Shown here one piece after another: positions 5,680 through 13,226 of a stretch of DNA of 30,781 nucleotides. Position numbers and translations under genes: made by a program. This stretch comes from a virus. Location of the stretch: positions 1-30,781 of IMG/VR virus record IMGVR_UViG_3300043399_000684. One strand, written 5' to 3'. The notes under the pieces were generated by a model. It ran no database searches, had not been told where the DNA came from, and saw only the letters and a program-made list of their open reading frames with translations. Positions within the stretch are counted from its first letter, which is position 1, and each line of letters begins with the position of its first letter.

Positions 5680-6131
5680 GATGTTCGTTCGTCGTCCTGG
5701 GGCTCCCCGCGCCTCAGGGTTCCAAGCGCTTTGTTGGTGTGAGCGCCTCCGGCAAGGGGCTGATGGTGGAGGCGTCGAAGAAGGTCGCGCCGTGGCGGGA
5801 GGTGGTGCACACGACGGCGCAGTTGATTCGTGCGCGCGACGGCCTCAGGGCGCCCATGGATGGGCCGTTGCGGGCGCGAATCGTGTTCACCCTGCCCAAA
5901 CCCGTGGCGGCGTCTAAAAAGCGGCCCGCGTGGCCGCTGAGATCGCCGGACCTGGACAAGCTGTGCCGTTCGACGCTCGATGCGCTGACGACTTCGGGGT
6001 TGATTGCGGATGACGCGCGCATCGTGGAGTTCGCGCGGCTGGCCAAGGTGTATCCCGGAGAGGACCCAGAGGCGCTTTCCTCGCCGGGCGCACGGATTGA
6101 GGTGGAGTTGATTGATTTGTCTTGGAGGTAA
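5676..6131 (+). CDS. rusA: RusA-family Holliday junction resolvase
   Basis: 151 residues. The RusA hallmark is complete: PDLDKLCRSTLDALT (D92, D94, K95) followed by GLIADDARIVE (D112/D113), giving the acidic metal-binding cluster and basic residue used to cut four-way junctions. The N-terminus FVVLGLPAPQGSKRF is also typical. It likely resolves recombination and replication junctions before packaging. It starts in an ATGA overlap with the DUF3310 gene, and its TGGAGGTAA end supplies the ribosome-binding site of the next small gene. Confidence 0.9.
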   Translation: MRCSFVVLGLPAPQGSKRFVGVSASGKGLMVEASKKVAPWREVVHTTAQLIRARDGLRAPMDGPLRARIVFTLPKPVAASKKRPAWPLRSPDLDKLCRSTLDALTTSGLIADDARIVEFARLAKVYPGEDPEALSSPGARIEVELIDLSWR

Positions 6132-6134
6132 TGC

Positions 6135-6248
6135 GTGCAAACAATGTTTTCGAATGCCACCGTCGCGTGGAACACGGATTGGCCTTTTGGCGAGGTTTAT
6201 GAGGTGGCGATTGGGCTGGATCGATTGGTAGCGTTGCAGGTGGGCTAA
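6135..6248 (+). CDS. hypothetical 37-aa protein
   Basis: A short frame with GTG at 6135, only six bases after GGAGG (6124-6128), which lies at the end of rusA. An ATG three codons later (6144) is further from the site. The product (MQTMFSNATVAWNTDWPFGEV, then YEVAIGLDRLVALQVG) has no recognised family. The very good binding site and tight packing argue that it is translated. Confidence 0.5.
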   Translation: MQTMFSNATVAWNTDWPFGEVYEVAIGLDRLVALQVG

Positions 6249-6259
6249 TAAGGGGTCTT

Positions 6260-6655
6260 GTGGCAAAACCTTACATTGACTTCGCCTCAGTCCCAGACTG
6301 CCAGCTGAGTGCGCATGAGCGCCTGCTGATGTGGGCGCGCTTCATCAAAAGCCGGCCCAATGGCTGGATGGCGGTTCACCCCATGTGGCAGAAAACGCCT
6401 TCCGGCTACCGCCAGTGGCATATGCCGGAGTTGGCCGTCCCGGAATCCCAGTCCGACGCAATGGAGGTCGAGCAATTGGTGCGAGAACTGCCAGTGCTGC
6501 TCAGGAAGGCGATTCGCTGGTACTACATCAATGGCCGCAGCCCGGTATTGTTTGCTCGGCGGTTTGGCGTGACTGTCGAGCGGCTGCGTGATTTAGTGCT
6601 GGAAGCGCGCGGGCAATTGGCGGTTGCTCTTGCCAGACCGTTGCGGGGCAAATAA
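6260..6655 (+). CDS. putative late transcription antiterminator (Q-like, HTH)
   Basis: 131 residues, starting with GTG 6260 behind AAGGGG. The C-terminal half (about 65-125) is a sigma70-region-4-like HTH: EVEQLVRELPVLLRKAIRWYY, then GRSPVLFARRFGVTVERLRDLV and ARGQLAVAL. This arrangement is usual in phage Q-type antitermination proteins. It is the last gene before the non-coding gap and the late genes, the classical place of Q, and several hairpin terminators lie within the late operon. Its assignment rests on pattern and position; it could be another small DNA-binding regulator. Confidence 0.55.
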   Translation: MAKPYIDFASVPDCQLSAHERLLMWARFIKSRPNGWMAVHPMWQKTPSGYRQWHMPELAVPESQSDAMEVEQLVRELPVLLRKAIRWYYINGRSPVLFARRFGVTVERLRDLVLEARGQLAVALARPLRGK

Positions 6656-6669
6656 TGTCGTTGTAAAAT
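6641..6669 (+). promoter_or_regulatory. candidate late promoter downstream of the Q-like gene
   Basis: TTGCGG (6641-6646), a 17-base spacer, TAAAAT (6664-6669). The -10 is five of six to consensus; the -35 is weak. The position, overlapping the end of the Q-like gene and facing the terminase genes, matches a lambda PR'-type late promoter. The weak -35 would fit dependence on an activator or antiterminator. Confidence 0.4.
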
Positions 6670-6703
6670 CACCGTACGCGCAAACAGCAACAGCATGGGT
6701 TTC

Positions 6704-6826
6704 GCGTCGCTTGCGCAGGGCTACCCGTCGGTAGATGGGGCCAGACACTCTGCTTTTACTCCTGGTTGAATTGGTCGAACGTCGTGTCGGGGCTTTACGT
6801 CAAGCGACGCCCCATAAATCGACCAA
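6704..6826 (+). other. non-coding structured leader / candidate packaging site before terminase
   Basis: The 180-base gap 6656-6835 holds no credible gene but several inverted repeats. GCGTCGCTTG (6704-6713) pairs with CAAGCGACGC (6801-6810). CTACC/GGTAG (6721-6725 with 6730-6734) is a tight hairpin. TTGGTCGA (6771-6778) pairs with TCGACCAA (6819-6826), and nested within it GGGGC (6789-6793) pairs with GCCCC (6809-6813). The first long-range pair and the nested GGGGC/GCCCC pair compete for the same bases, so two alternative folds exist. None is followed by a T tract. It may be a regulatory leader RNA or a cos/pac recognition region, which often lies just before the small terminase gene. Confidence 0.5.
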
Positions 6827-6835
6827 GCATTAATC

Positions 6836-7105
6836 ATGCCAGATAAAAAAACTACTAGGAATCTTCCCCCCGGCGCAGGCCCAGGCCGACCTAAGGGCAT
6901 GCCGAACAAAACTACGGCGCTGCTCAAGGACATGATCATGACCGCCCTACACGGCGCGGGTGGTGCTGCTTATCTTGAAGAACGCGCTAATGATCCAAAG
7001 ACGGCCCCTGCCTTTTTGGCTTTGATCGGCAAGGTATTGCCCATGCAAGTGACTGGACCGGGTGACGGCCCGATACAGACCCACATTAGGGTCACCTTCG
7101 AGTGA
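6836..7105 (+). CDS. terminase small subunit-like protein
   Basis: 89 residues. An N-terminal basic segment GRPKGMPNKTTALLKDMI is typical of DNA-recognising small terminase or DUF5681-like proteins; the rest is helical (YLEERANDPKTAPAFLALIGKVLPMQV). It lies directly before the large subunit and overlaps it as GTGA. It should select the packaging site on concatemeric DNA and hand it to the large subunit. There is no good ribosome-binding site before the ATG, so the structured leader may influence its translation. Confidence 0.7.
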   Translation: MPDKKTTRNLPPGAGPGRPKGMPNKTTALLKDMIMTALHGAGGAAYLEERANDPKTAPAFLALIGKVLPMQVTGPGDGPIQTHIRVTFE

Positions 7106-8364
7106 GCCTGGCGCGGTTTCCAAAGAAACTGCGCTTCCTGTTCTCGCCAGCTAGGTACAAGGTCGCCCGAGGCGGTCGCGGCTCCGGTAAGTCTTGGGGA
7201 TTTGCCCGGGCTCTATTAATCCAGGCGTCCCAGCGCACATTGCGTGTGCTTTGCACTCGGGAAGTCCAAAAGACGATCCAGCAGTCAGTCCATCAACTGC
7301 TCAAGGACCAAATCGCTGAACTTGGGCTGGGAAGCCAGTTCGAGGTACTCCAGACAGAGATTCGAGGGAAGAACGGCTCAGCGTTCTATTTCTCCGGCCT
7401 TTCGGACCAGACCGCTGAATCTCTCAAGTCTTTTGAGGGCATCGATATTGTTTGGGCAGAGGAGGCCCACGCAATTACTAAGCGGAGTTGGGAAATACTG
7501 ATCCCGACGATCAGAAAGCCCGGGTCTGAGATATGGGTAACTTACAACCCGCAGCTCGACTCAGACGATACACACCAGCGCTTTGTCGTTCAGCCTCCGC
7601 CCGACTGCGTATCGGTCGAGATGAACTATGTAGATAACCCATGGTTCCCAGAGGTTTTGGAGAGAGAGCGGCTGCACGCCAAGGCCACGATGCCCGAGGC
7701 GGACTATGACCATATTTGGGAGGGCAAGTGCCGCCCAGCAGTCGAGGGCGCGATCTTCTTTGCTCAGATGGCCCAGGCAGAGGGCCGAATTGGCAATTGC
7801 CCCCATGACCCGCTGCTCAAGACGCATGGCGTTTGGGACTTGGGCTTCAACGACTCAATGGCAATCATCCTCGTTCAGCGCCTGGGTGGCGAGGTCAGGA
7901 TCGTTGACTACATAGAGGGCGAGCAGCGCACCTTGGCGGATTACTCCGCTGAGTTGCGCGGGAGGCAGATCGACGGGCAGCCCGTGAATTGGGGCTATCA
8001 ATACCTACCCCATGACGGCTTTGCAAAGCGGCATCAAAGCGGCAAGTCAGACGCCGAAGTAATGCGCGGCCTGCAATGGCAGGTGATGCAAACGCCGCTG
8101 TCTGACGTTGAGTCGAGCATCAACCGGTGCCGAGAAATCTTCGGCCGGGTCTATTTCCACAAGCAGCGGGCGGCTCGCCTGATCGAGTGCCTCAAGCGCT
8201 ACCGGCGTGCGGTGAACAAAACAACCAACGAGCCCGGGGCCCCACTTCATGACGCATTCAGCCACGGCGCAGACGCTTTTAGGTATCTGGCGCTGGTGGC
8301 AGACCAGCTTTCAAACGACGAATGGGGCGGCGCTCTCAACTACCCGCGATTGGTGACTGCGTGA
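7102..8364 (+). CDS. terL: terminase large subunit (PBSX-type)
   Basis: 420 residues, starting with GTG in a GTGA overlap with the small subunit. N-terminal ATPase: Walker A GGRGSGKS (24-31), Walker B IVWAEEAH (116-123), coupling motif WVTYNPQ (145-151). C-terminal RNase H-like nuclease with D246 and D251 in VWDLGFNDSMA and D384/D391 in HDAFSHGADAFRY. The length is normal for the family. It is the motor that cuts concatemers and pumps DNA through the portal encoded next. Confidence 0.93.
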   Translation: MSLARFPKKLRFLFSPARYKVARGGRGSGKSWGFARALLIQASQRTLRVLCTREVQKTIQQSVHQLLKDQIAELGLGSQFEVLQTEIRGKNGSAFYFSGLSDQTAESLKSFEGIDIVWAEEAHAITKRSWEILIPTIRKPGSEIWVTYNPQLDSDDTHQRFVVQPPPDCVSVEMNYVDNPWFPEVLERERLHAKATMPEADYDHIWEGKCRPAVEGAIFFAQMAQAEGRIGNCPHDPLLKTHGVWDLGFNDSMAIILVQRLGGEVRIVDYIEGEQRTLADYSAELRGRQIDGQPVNWGYQYLPHDGFAKRHQSGKSDAEVMRGLQWQVMQTPLSDVESSINRCREIFGRVYFHKQRAARLIECLKRYRRAVNKTTNEPGAPLHDAFSHGADAFRYLALVADQLSNDEWGGALNYPRLVTA

Positions 8365-8383
8365 AGCGATCTACTCATTTTGA

Positions 8384-10984
8384 ATGGCTGATTTGGGAAA
8401 TGGTTGGTTTTGGCCTGTGACGACTGCGATGACTGAAAACGAATTGAAAGCCTTGGTCGCGAGCGAGATTCGCGACAGTGTGGGCTACATCGGCGGGAAG
8501 ATCGCGACCGCACGCCAAAAGGCACATCAGTACTACTTGGGCCGTGCGGTAGGTGATCTGGCCCCGCCCGAAGTCGATGGGCGCTCCGCAGTCGTTAGTA
8601 CCGATGTGCGCGACACCGTGGAGTCGATGCTGCCGCAACTGATGGCTAAGTTCGTTGGCGGCGACCGTGTGGTCGAGTTCGAGCCCACAAAGCCTGGGGA
8701 CGAGGAAAAAGCAGACCTTTGCACCGAGTACCTGAACTACTTGTTCTTCAAAAAGGCAAACGGCCACGGCATCACATTGACATGGTTCAAGGATGCGCTG
8801 GCGCAAAAGGTTGGGGTTGTTAAGTGCTGGTGGGACACCCGATCCGAGGAGAAGCGTGAAGAATATCGCGGACTGTCCAAGTTTGAACTCGCGCAGTTAC
8901 TTGACGACCCAGAGGTTGAGCCCAAAGAGCAAAAGAGCTATCCCGACGAAGAAGACGCCAAGCAGCGCCAACAAGTGATTGAGCAACTGACGGCCCAGCT
9001 TCCGAAGATGCCTCCCGAGCAGGCGATAGCGGCTCAGCAGCACATTACGGCTATTCAGGCGCAGCCCCCGGAAATGCTGTTTGACCTTGTGGTCAAGCGC
9101 AAGCCGACGAGCGGGAAGATCGCGATCGAGAACGTCCCGCCCGAGGAATTCCTGATCTCGCGGCGTGCCAAGTCGATTGCAGAGGCCCGCTTCGTCGGGC
9201 ACCGCGTGCTGCGCACCATGTCCGAGCTAAAAAGCATGGGCTACAAGCGCCTTGACCAGCTTGGCAACGATGAGTCGGGCCAGTGGCTTAGCGGCGAGAC
9301 GACCGAGCGTCGTATCCTGGACGACGACTATCTGATGCCCGATGGCGATGTGTCGATGGATGAAAGCCAGCGCCGAATCTGGGTGGTCGAGGGCTATATC
9401 CGCGCCGACTATGACGGGGACGGAATCGCCGAGCTGCGCAAGGTCGTCTATGCGGGCAACGAATTACTCGAGGAGTCGGTCGTCGATGTAGCGCCGTTTG
9501 TGGCAATTTGCCCCATCCCGCTGCCACATCGTTTTTGGGGACTGTCTGTTGCTGATCTGGCAATGGAGGCCCAGAAAACAAAGACCAGCATCTTGCGCGC
9601 CGTGCTGGACAACATGTATTTGCAGGTCAACGGCCGCTACTTTGCAGAAGAAGGCTTGGTCAACCTGGACGATCTGCTGTCATCGCGCCCAGGCGGTGTG
9701 GTGCGGATCAAGCGCCAAGGTGCGGTGGGCCGGCTGGATCAGGCCGCAGGAGACACCGCTGCTGGAATGAGCATGCTTGAGCACATGGAGGGCGTCCTGG
9801 AGTCGTCCACCGGCTGGACGCGCTACAGCCAGGGCAACGACGCTAGAAGTTTGCAGGGCACGGCGACGGGAATGAACATCGTCACCAACAAAGACGATAT
9901 GCGGCTCGATTTGATCGCCCGCAACTTCGCTCAGGGCTTTACTGAGCTTTTTAAGCTGATGCTCAAGCTGGTTTGTCAGTACCAGGACAAGTGGGCGCAG
10001 ATCCGGCTGTCGGGTAAGTGGATCGAGATTGACCCGCGCGAGTGGATCAACCAGTTCGACGTTGAAATCAACATCGGCCTTGGGGTCGGCAACAAAGACC
10101 AGAAGTTGCAGCACCTCATGGCACTTCTTCAAGTGCAGGCGCAAGTGCTGCCAATGGGTGTGGCGAACCCCAAAAACGTTTACGAAGGCGCAGTCGAGCT
10201 CGCCAAGCTGCAGGGCTTCAAGAGCCCTGACAAATTCTTTACCGACCCGGCGCAGCACCCCATGCCGCCGCAGCCGCACCCTGAGCAGATCAAGGCCCAG
10301 GCGCAGTTGCAGATCGAGCAAGTCAAGGCTCAGACGCAAACTGCGATTGAGCAGGGCAAGGTGCAGGCCAATATCGCGATTGAGCGCGACAAGATGGCGA
10401 TGCAGGCTCAAGTGGATCAACACCGCCAGCAAATGGAAGCGGGCCAGCAGCAGTTGAAGGCGCAGGCGCAGGCTGAACTCGAGGCCTACAAGATCAATTT
10501 GGAGTCGCAGCGCGAGCAGGCCAGGGCGCAACACGAAGCCGCACTGGAGCAGTTGCGCATACAGGCCGAAAACCAGCGCGCGCAACTGGATTCCGAGACC
10601 AAGATCGCAGTCGCCCGCATGGCTCACGAGGGCCGGATGCAGGAAATCGGCGCGCAGGCTCATTTGCATCAACAAAGCGCCCAACAGGCGGCGCAGCAGA
10701 CGGTGCAACCCGACACGCGAGAAATGCTCAAGGCTGTATTGCAGCCAACGGTACCGAAACCGAAAGAGGCTCCAAAAGAGCACAAGCAAGAGAACGAGGT
10801 CAGCCAAAAGCTGGCTTCAACTGTTTCTGAGCTCCAAAAACAGATTGCTGCGATGCAGCAGTCGCGCAGCTCCCCTGTGAGGTTCATTCGCGGCAAAGAC
10901 GGTCGAGCCGAGGGGTTCGACGTTGGCGGCGTCGTCCGAAAGATCAAGCGCGGCGCGGACGGCCGCATGTCCCATGTTGAATAG
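8384..10984 (+). CDS. portal protein with long C-terminal coiled coil
   Basis: 866 residues (851 if translation starts at the ATG at 8429, MTENELKAL, which is a more typical start; neither has a clear binding site). The N-terminal two thirds show portal features of podoviruses: DVRDTVESMLPQLMAKFV, ENVPPEEFLISRRAKSIAEARF, and DGIAELRKVVYAGN followed by FVAICPIPLPHRFWGLSVADLAMEAQ. Residues about 635-780 are an uninterrupted Gln/Ala/Glu/Lys-rich helix, probably the barrel/crown or a coiled coil extending inside the capsid. The end is basic (IRGKDGRAEGFDVGG, then KIKRGADGRMSHVE). It forms the ring at the packaging vertex. Confidence 0.88.
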   Translation: MADLGNGWFWPVTTAMTENELKALVASEIRDSVGYIGGKIATARQKAHQYYLGRAVGDLAPPEVDGRSAVVSTDVRDTVESMLPQLMAKFVGGDRVVEFEPTKPGDEEKADLCTEYLNYLFFKKANGHGITLTWFKDALAQKVGVVKCWWDTRSEEKREEYRGLSKFELAQLLDDPEVEPKEQKSYPDEEDAKQRQQVIEQLTAQLPKMPPEQAIAAQQHITAIQAQPPEMLFDLVVKRKPTSGKIAIENVPPEEFLISRRAKSIAEARFVGHRVLRTMSELKSMGYKRLDQLGNDESGQWLSGETTERRILDDDYLMPDGDVSMDESQRRIWVVEGYIRADYDGDGIAELRKVVYAGNELLEESVVDVAPFVAICPIPLPHRFWGLSVADLAMEAQKTKTSILRAVLDNMYLQVNGRYFAEEGLVNLDDLLSSRPGGVVRIKRQGAVGRLDQAAGDTAAGMSMLEHMEGVLESSTGWTRYSQGNDARSLQGTATGMNIVTNKDDMRLDLIARNFAQGFTELFKLMLKLVCQYQDKWAQIRLSGKWIEIDPREWINQFDVEINIGLGVGNKDQKLQHLMALLQVQAQVLPMGVANPKNVYEGAVELAKLQGFKSPDKFFTDPAQHPMPPQPHPEQIKAQAQLQIEQVKAQTQTAIEQGKVQANIAIERDKMAMQAQVDQHRQQMEAGQQQLKAQAQAELEAYKINLESQREQARAQHEAALEQLRIQAENQRAQLDSETKIAVARMAHEGRMQEIGAQAHLHQQSAQQAAQQTVQPDTREMLKAVLQPTVPKPKEAPKEHKQENEVSQKLASTVSELQKQIAAMQQSRSSPVRFIRGKDGRAEGFDVGGVVRKIKRGADGRMSHVE

Positions 10985-10992
10985 GAGCCTGT

Positions 10993-11460
10993 ATGGCGGC
11001 CCCCGGTGCATTCGTTTTTCCTGACAAAGCAAAGCTCAATTTCGTTAGCGCGACCGATTTGATCGGAGCGAACGCTGCCAACTTCAAAATTGCGCTGGTG
11101 TCGTCCGCCTGGACGCCCGCCAACAGCACTGATGAGGTGTGGGCGGACGTATCGGCTAACGAGATCGCCAACGGCAACGGCTACACCACGGGTGGGCTCG
11201 CCCTGACCGGTGTAACGCTCACGCAGACAGCCGGCACAGTGAAGTTCACCGGCTCTGCGGCAGTGTGGACGGCCAGCGGCGCGGGGATCGCGGCGTGGCG
11301 CCGGGGTGTCGTCTACTACAGTGGCACTTTGAACGCCAAGGTCAACCCGGTAGTCGGTCACTTCTTGGGCGACAGTGCTCCGGCTGACGTGCCGGTGACG
11401 ACCAGCGGAAACACGCTGACGATCACGCCGAACGCTTCGGGCATTCTGACCATCACCTAA
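10993..11460 (+). CDS. phage virion protein, decoration- or fibre-like beta protein
   Basis: 155 residues, rich in Ala/Thr/Gly/Val and predicted all-beta. The pattern NSTDEVWADVSANEIANGNGY and TTGGLALTGVTLTQ, then GVVYYSGTL and GHFLGD, ending NTLTITPNASGILTIT, is frequent in structural genes of many tailed phages. Its position between portal and capsid genes suggests a head decoration or vertex-associated protein. The binding site is TAGGAG, eight bases before the ATG at 10993. Confidence 0.65.
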   Translation: MAAPGAFVFPDKAKLNFVSATDLIGANAANFKIALVSSAWTPANSTDEVWADVSANEIANGNGYTTGGLALTGVTLTQTAGTVKFTGSAAVWTASGAGIAAWRRGVVYYSGTLNAKVNPVVGHFLGDSAPADVPVTTSGNTLTITPNASGILTIT

Positions 11461-11463
11461 ACG

Positions 11464-12837
11464 ATGGCTGCGCATCGTTACTGGCGGGTCTGCATCACCG
11501 CCAATAACGGAGATTCGTACTATTCAATTCAGGAGATCGAGCTAAGGGGGTCTGTCGGCGGCGCTGACCTGACCACGCCGGCAATGACGGCGGCGACGAA
11601 TAATGCCTTTTTGCCAGCCGCCAACGCGTTCGACAACGATTTCGCGGATTACTTCAGTCCGTGGTTGTCAAATCCAGGCGCAAGCACTCCGCTGTGGGTG
11701 TCGATTGACCTCGGCTCCGCACAATCGGTCGCCGAACTGGCAATGTGGTGCCAGAACTATGCAGGTGGGCCAGCTCGGGCGCCGCAAGACTTCAAACTCC
11801 AGTCGTCCGACGACAATAGCTCCTGGACCGATGAAGCCAGTTTTACCGGCGTCACAACCTGGGCCGCTGGCACTGCGAAAACGTTCGCGATAGGCGGTGG
11901 GGGGCCTGTAGACACGCCCATCAACCCAGGCGTTGGCACGCTCACACTTGCGGGCTATGCCCCCACAGTAGCGCAGACGGCCAACCAGGCGCTGGCGCCA
12001 GGTGTCGGCACACTGGCACTCACGGGCTACGCGCCCTCAGTGGTCCGCACCGCCAATGTGGCGCTAACCCCAGGCGTTGGGGCACTGACACTGGCCGGCT
12101 ACGCGCCAACGGTCACACGGTCCACCGGGGCCAATTTGACGCCCGGCGCGGGAACTTTGGCGCTGACCGGATATGCACCAACGGTGGCGCAGTCGGGCAA
12201 TCAGCTTATTGCGCCGGCCGTTGGCACGCTGACGATTACTGGCTACGCGCCTACGGTGTCGCAGCCTCAGAGCGTGACGCCGGGGGCGGGAACGCTGGCG
12301 ATTGCTGGCTATGCGCCGACTGTGGTTCAGTCGGTCAACCAGTCCGTGAGCCCAGGCGCTGGAACGCTCGCTATCACGGGGTATGCGCCGGCCGTGGCGC
12401 AGTCCAGCAATCAGCAGGTGACGCCCGGGGCGGGCGCGCTGTCCATTGTGGGATATGCGCCAACGGTTGGGCAGACGATCACCGTCGCGATTACCCCCGA
12501 TGTTGGGCAACTGACCGTCACAGGCTATGCGCCCACGGTGGCACAGGACCCGGCTTCTCCTGTCATCACGCCGGGCGCTGGCACTTTGACAGTCACAGGC
12601 TACGCGCCGGATATCCGCCAAGGGTCTATCGGCGCTGGCGACTATCCGCAGGGCAAGAGTAAGCGGCTGACGCAAAAGCAGATCGTCAGAGAGTTGACGC
12701 GCCTAAATGAGTTGGTGCGGCTTGAAGAGCTGCCGCAGTTCGAAGAAGTTGCTTTGGCAAAGACACCCGCCCCAGAAAAGCGGCGGCCCGTCGAGGACGA
12801 CGAAGACGAGGAAGCGCTAGCGCTGTTGTTCGCATGA
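11464..12837 (+). CDS. virion protein: discoidin-like domain plus ten 24-residue repeats
   Basis: 457 residues. Residues 1-145 resemble an F5/8 type C (discoidin) sugar-binding domain: YWRVCITANNGDSYYSIQEIEL, PLWVSIDLGSAQSVAEL and FKLQSSDDNSSWT. Residues 153-386 hold ten copies of a repeat with core PGxGTLxxxGYAPTV; the GYAP motifs lie at 164, 188, 212, 236, 260, 282, 306, 330, 354 and 379. The C-terminus (about 395-457) is helical, acidic (VEDDEDEEALALLFA) and could anchor the protein to the head. The likely role is an elongated head or neck fibre that binds surface glycans. Its stop overlaps the next start (ATGA). Confidence 0.65.
   Translation: MAAHRYWRVCITANNGDSYYSIQEIELRGSVGGADLTTPAMTAATNNAFLPAANAFDNDFADYFSPWLSNPGASTPLWVSIDLGSAQSVAELAMWCQNYAGGPARAPQDFKLQSSDDNSSWTDEASFTGVTTWAAGTAKTFAIGGGGPVDTPINPGVGTLTLAGYAPTVAQTANQALAPGVGTLALTGYAPSVVRTANVALTPGVGALTLAGYAPTVTRSTGANLTPGAGTLALTGYAPTVAQSGNQLIAPAVGTLTITGYAPTVSQPQSVTPGAGTLAIAGYAPTVVQSVNQSVSPGAGTLAITGYAPAVAQSSNQQVTPGAGALSIVGYAPTVGQTITVAITPDVGQLTVTGYAPTVAQDPASPVITPGAGTLTVTGYAPDIRQGSIGAGDYPQGKSKRLTQKQIVRELTRLNELVRLEELPQFEEVALAKTPAPEKRRPVEDDEDEEALALLFA
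11920..12621 (+). repeat. 72-bp coding repeats (GYAP repeats), ten copies
   Basis: Ten tandem units of about 72 bp within the gene at 11464, spaced 24 residues apart except one of 22 and one of 25. The protein core is strongly conserved, but codons differ between copies (GGCTATGCCCCC, GGCTACGCGCCC, GGATATGCACCA), so the copies are old or selected against recombination rather than newly duplicated. Confidence 0.85.
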
Positions 12838-13121
12838 GTAGTTTTGAGCAGCGGGTTTTTGAGGGCAATCGGGCCAAAGAAGTGCTTGACAACGAGGCCT
12901 ACCAAGGCGCGTTCGAGCTATTGAAACAGGAGCTACGAGAACGATGGGAAAGTTCCCCAGCGAGAGACGCGGAAGGCCGCGAGAAGCTATGGCTGATGAC
13001 CAGCCTATTGAACAAGTTGCAAGTCATGTTGCAGACGACTCTGGAAACGGGGCAATTGGCGGAATTGGACTTGAAGCACCGCAGGACGGTGCTCGAGCGC
13101 ATGAAGTCGCCCTTCGGCTGA
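12834..13121 (+). CDS. conserved helical phage protein of head gene cluster
   Basis: 95 residues, all-helical and charged: FEQRVFEGNRAKEVLDNEAY, then RWESSPARDAEGREKLWLM and LLNKLQVMLQTTLETGQLA. Proteins with this DAEGREKLWLM pattern are common between portal and scaffold genes in podoviruses and siphoviruses, without known function. It overlaps the upstream gene by ATGA and is followed by about 100 non-coding bases containing a terminator. Confidence 0.7.
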   Translation: MSSFEQRVFEGNRAKEVLDNEAYQGAFELLKQELRERWESSPARDAEGREKLWLMTSLLNKLQVMLQTTLETGQLAELDLKHRRTVLERMKSPFG

Positions 13122-13186
13122 AAAAGCACCGGCAAATCGCCGCCCTGCTGAATCGGTTTCTCTAAACAAATCTCACTCCCATCAAG

Positions 13187-13209
13187 GGCGCCTCTAGGCG
13201 CCTTTTTTT
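13187..13209 (+). terminator. Rho-independent terminator before scaffold gene
   Basis: GGCGCCT (13187-13193), loop CT, AGGCGCC (13196-13202), then seven Ts (13203-13209). It is a strong terminator placed between head genes, only 17 bases before the scaffold start. It must be read through, or followed by an unseen internal promoter; I see no convincing promoter in 13122-13226. Confidence 0.9.
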
Positions 13210-13226
13210 ATGCCTGAAAGGTTCTC

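Noticed and set aside
9680-10807. Long minus-strand open frame of 375 codons opposite the portal gene
   Set aside because: It mirrors the Gln/Leu codon bias of the portal coiled coil, has leucine-rich low-complexity sequence and no binding site; the plus-strand portal is clearly coding.
12944-13165. Plus-strand 73-codon frame overlapping the gene at 12834
   Set aside because: Out-of-frame shadow of the conserved helical protein, without a binding site.
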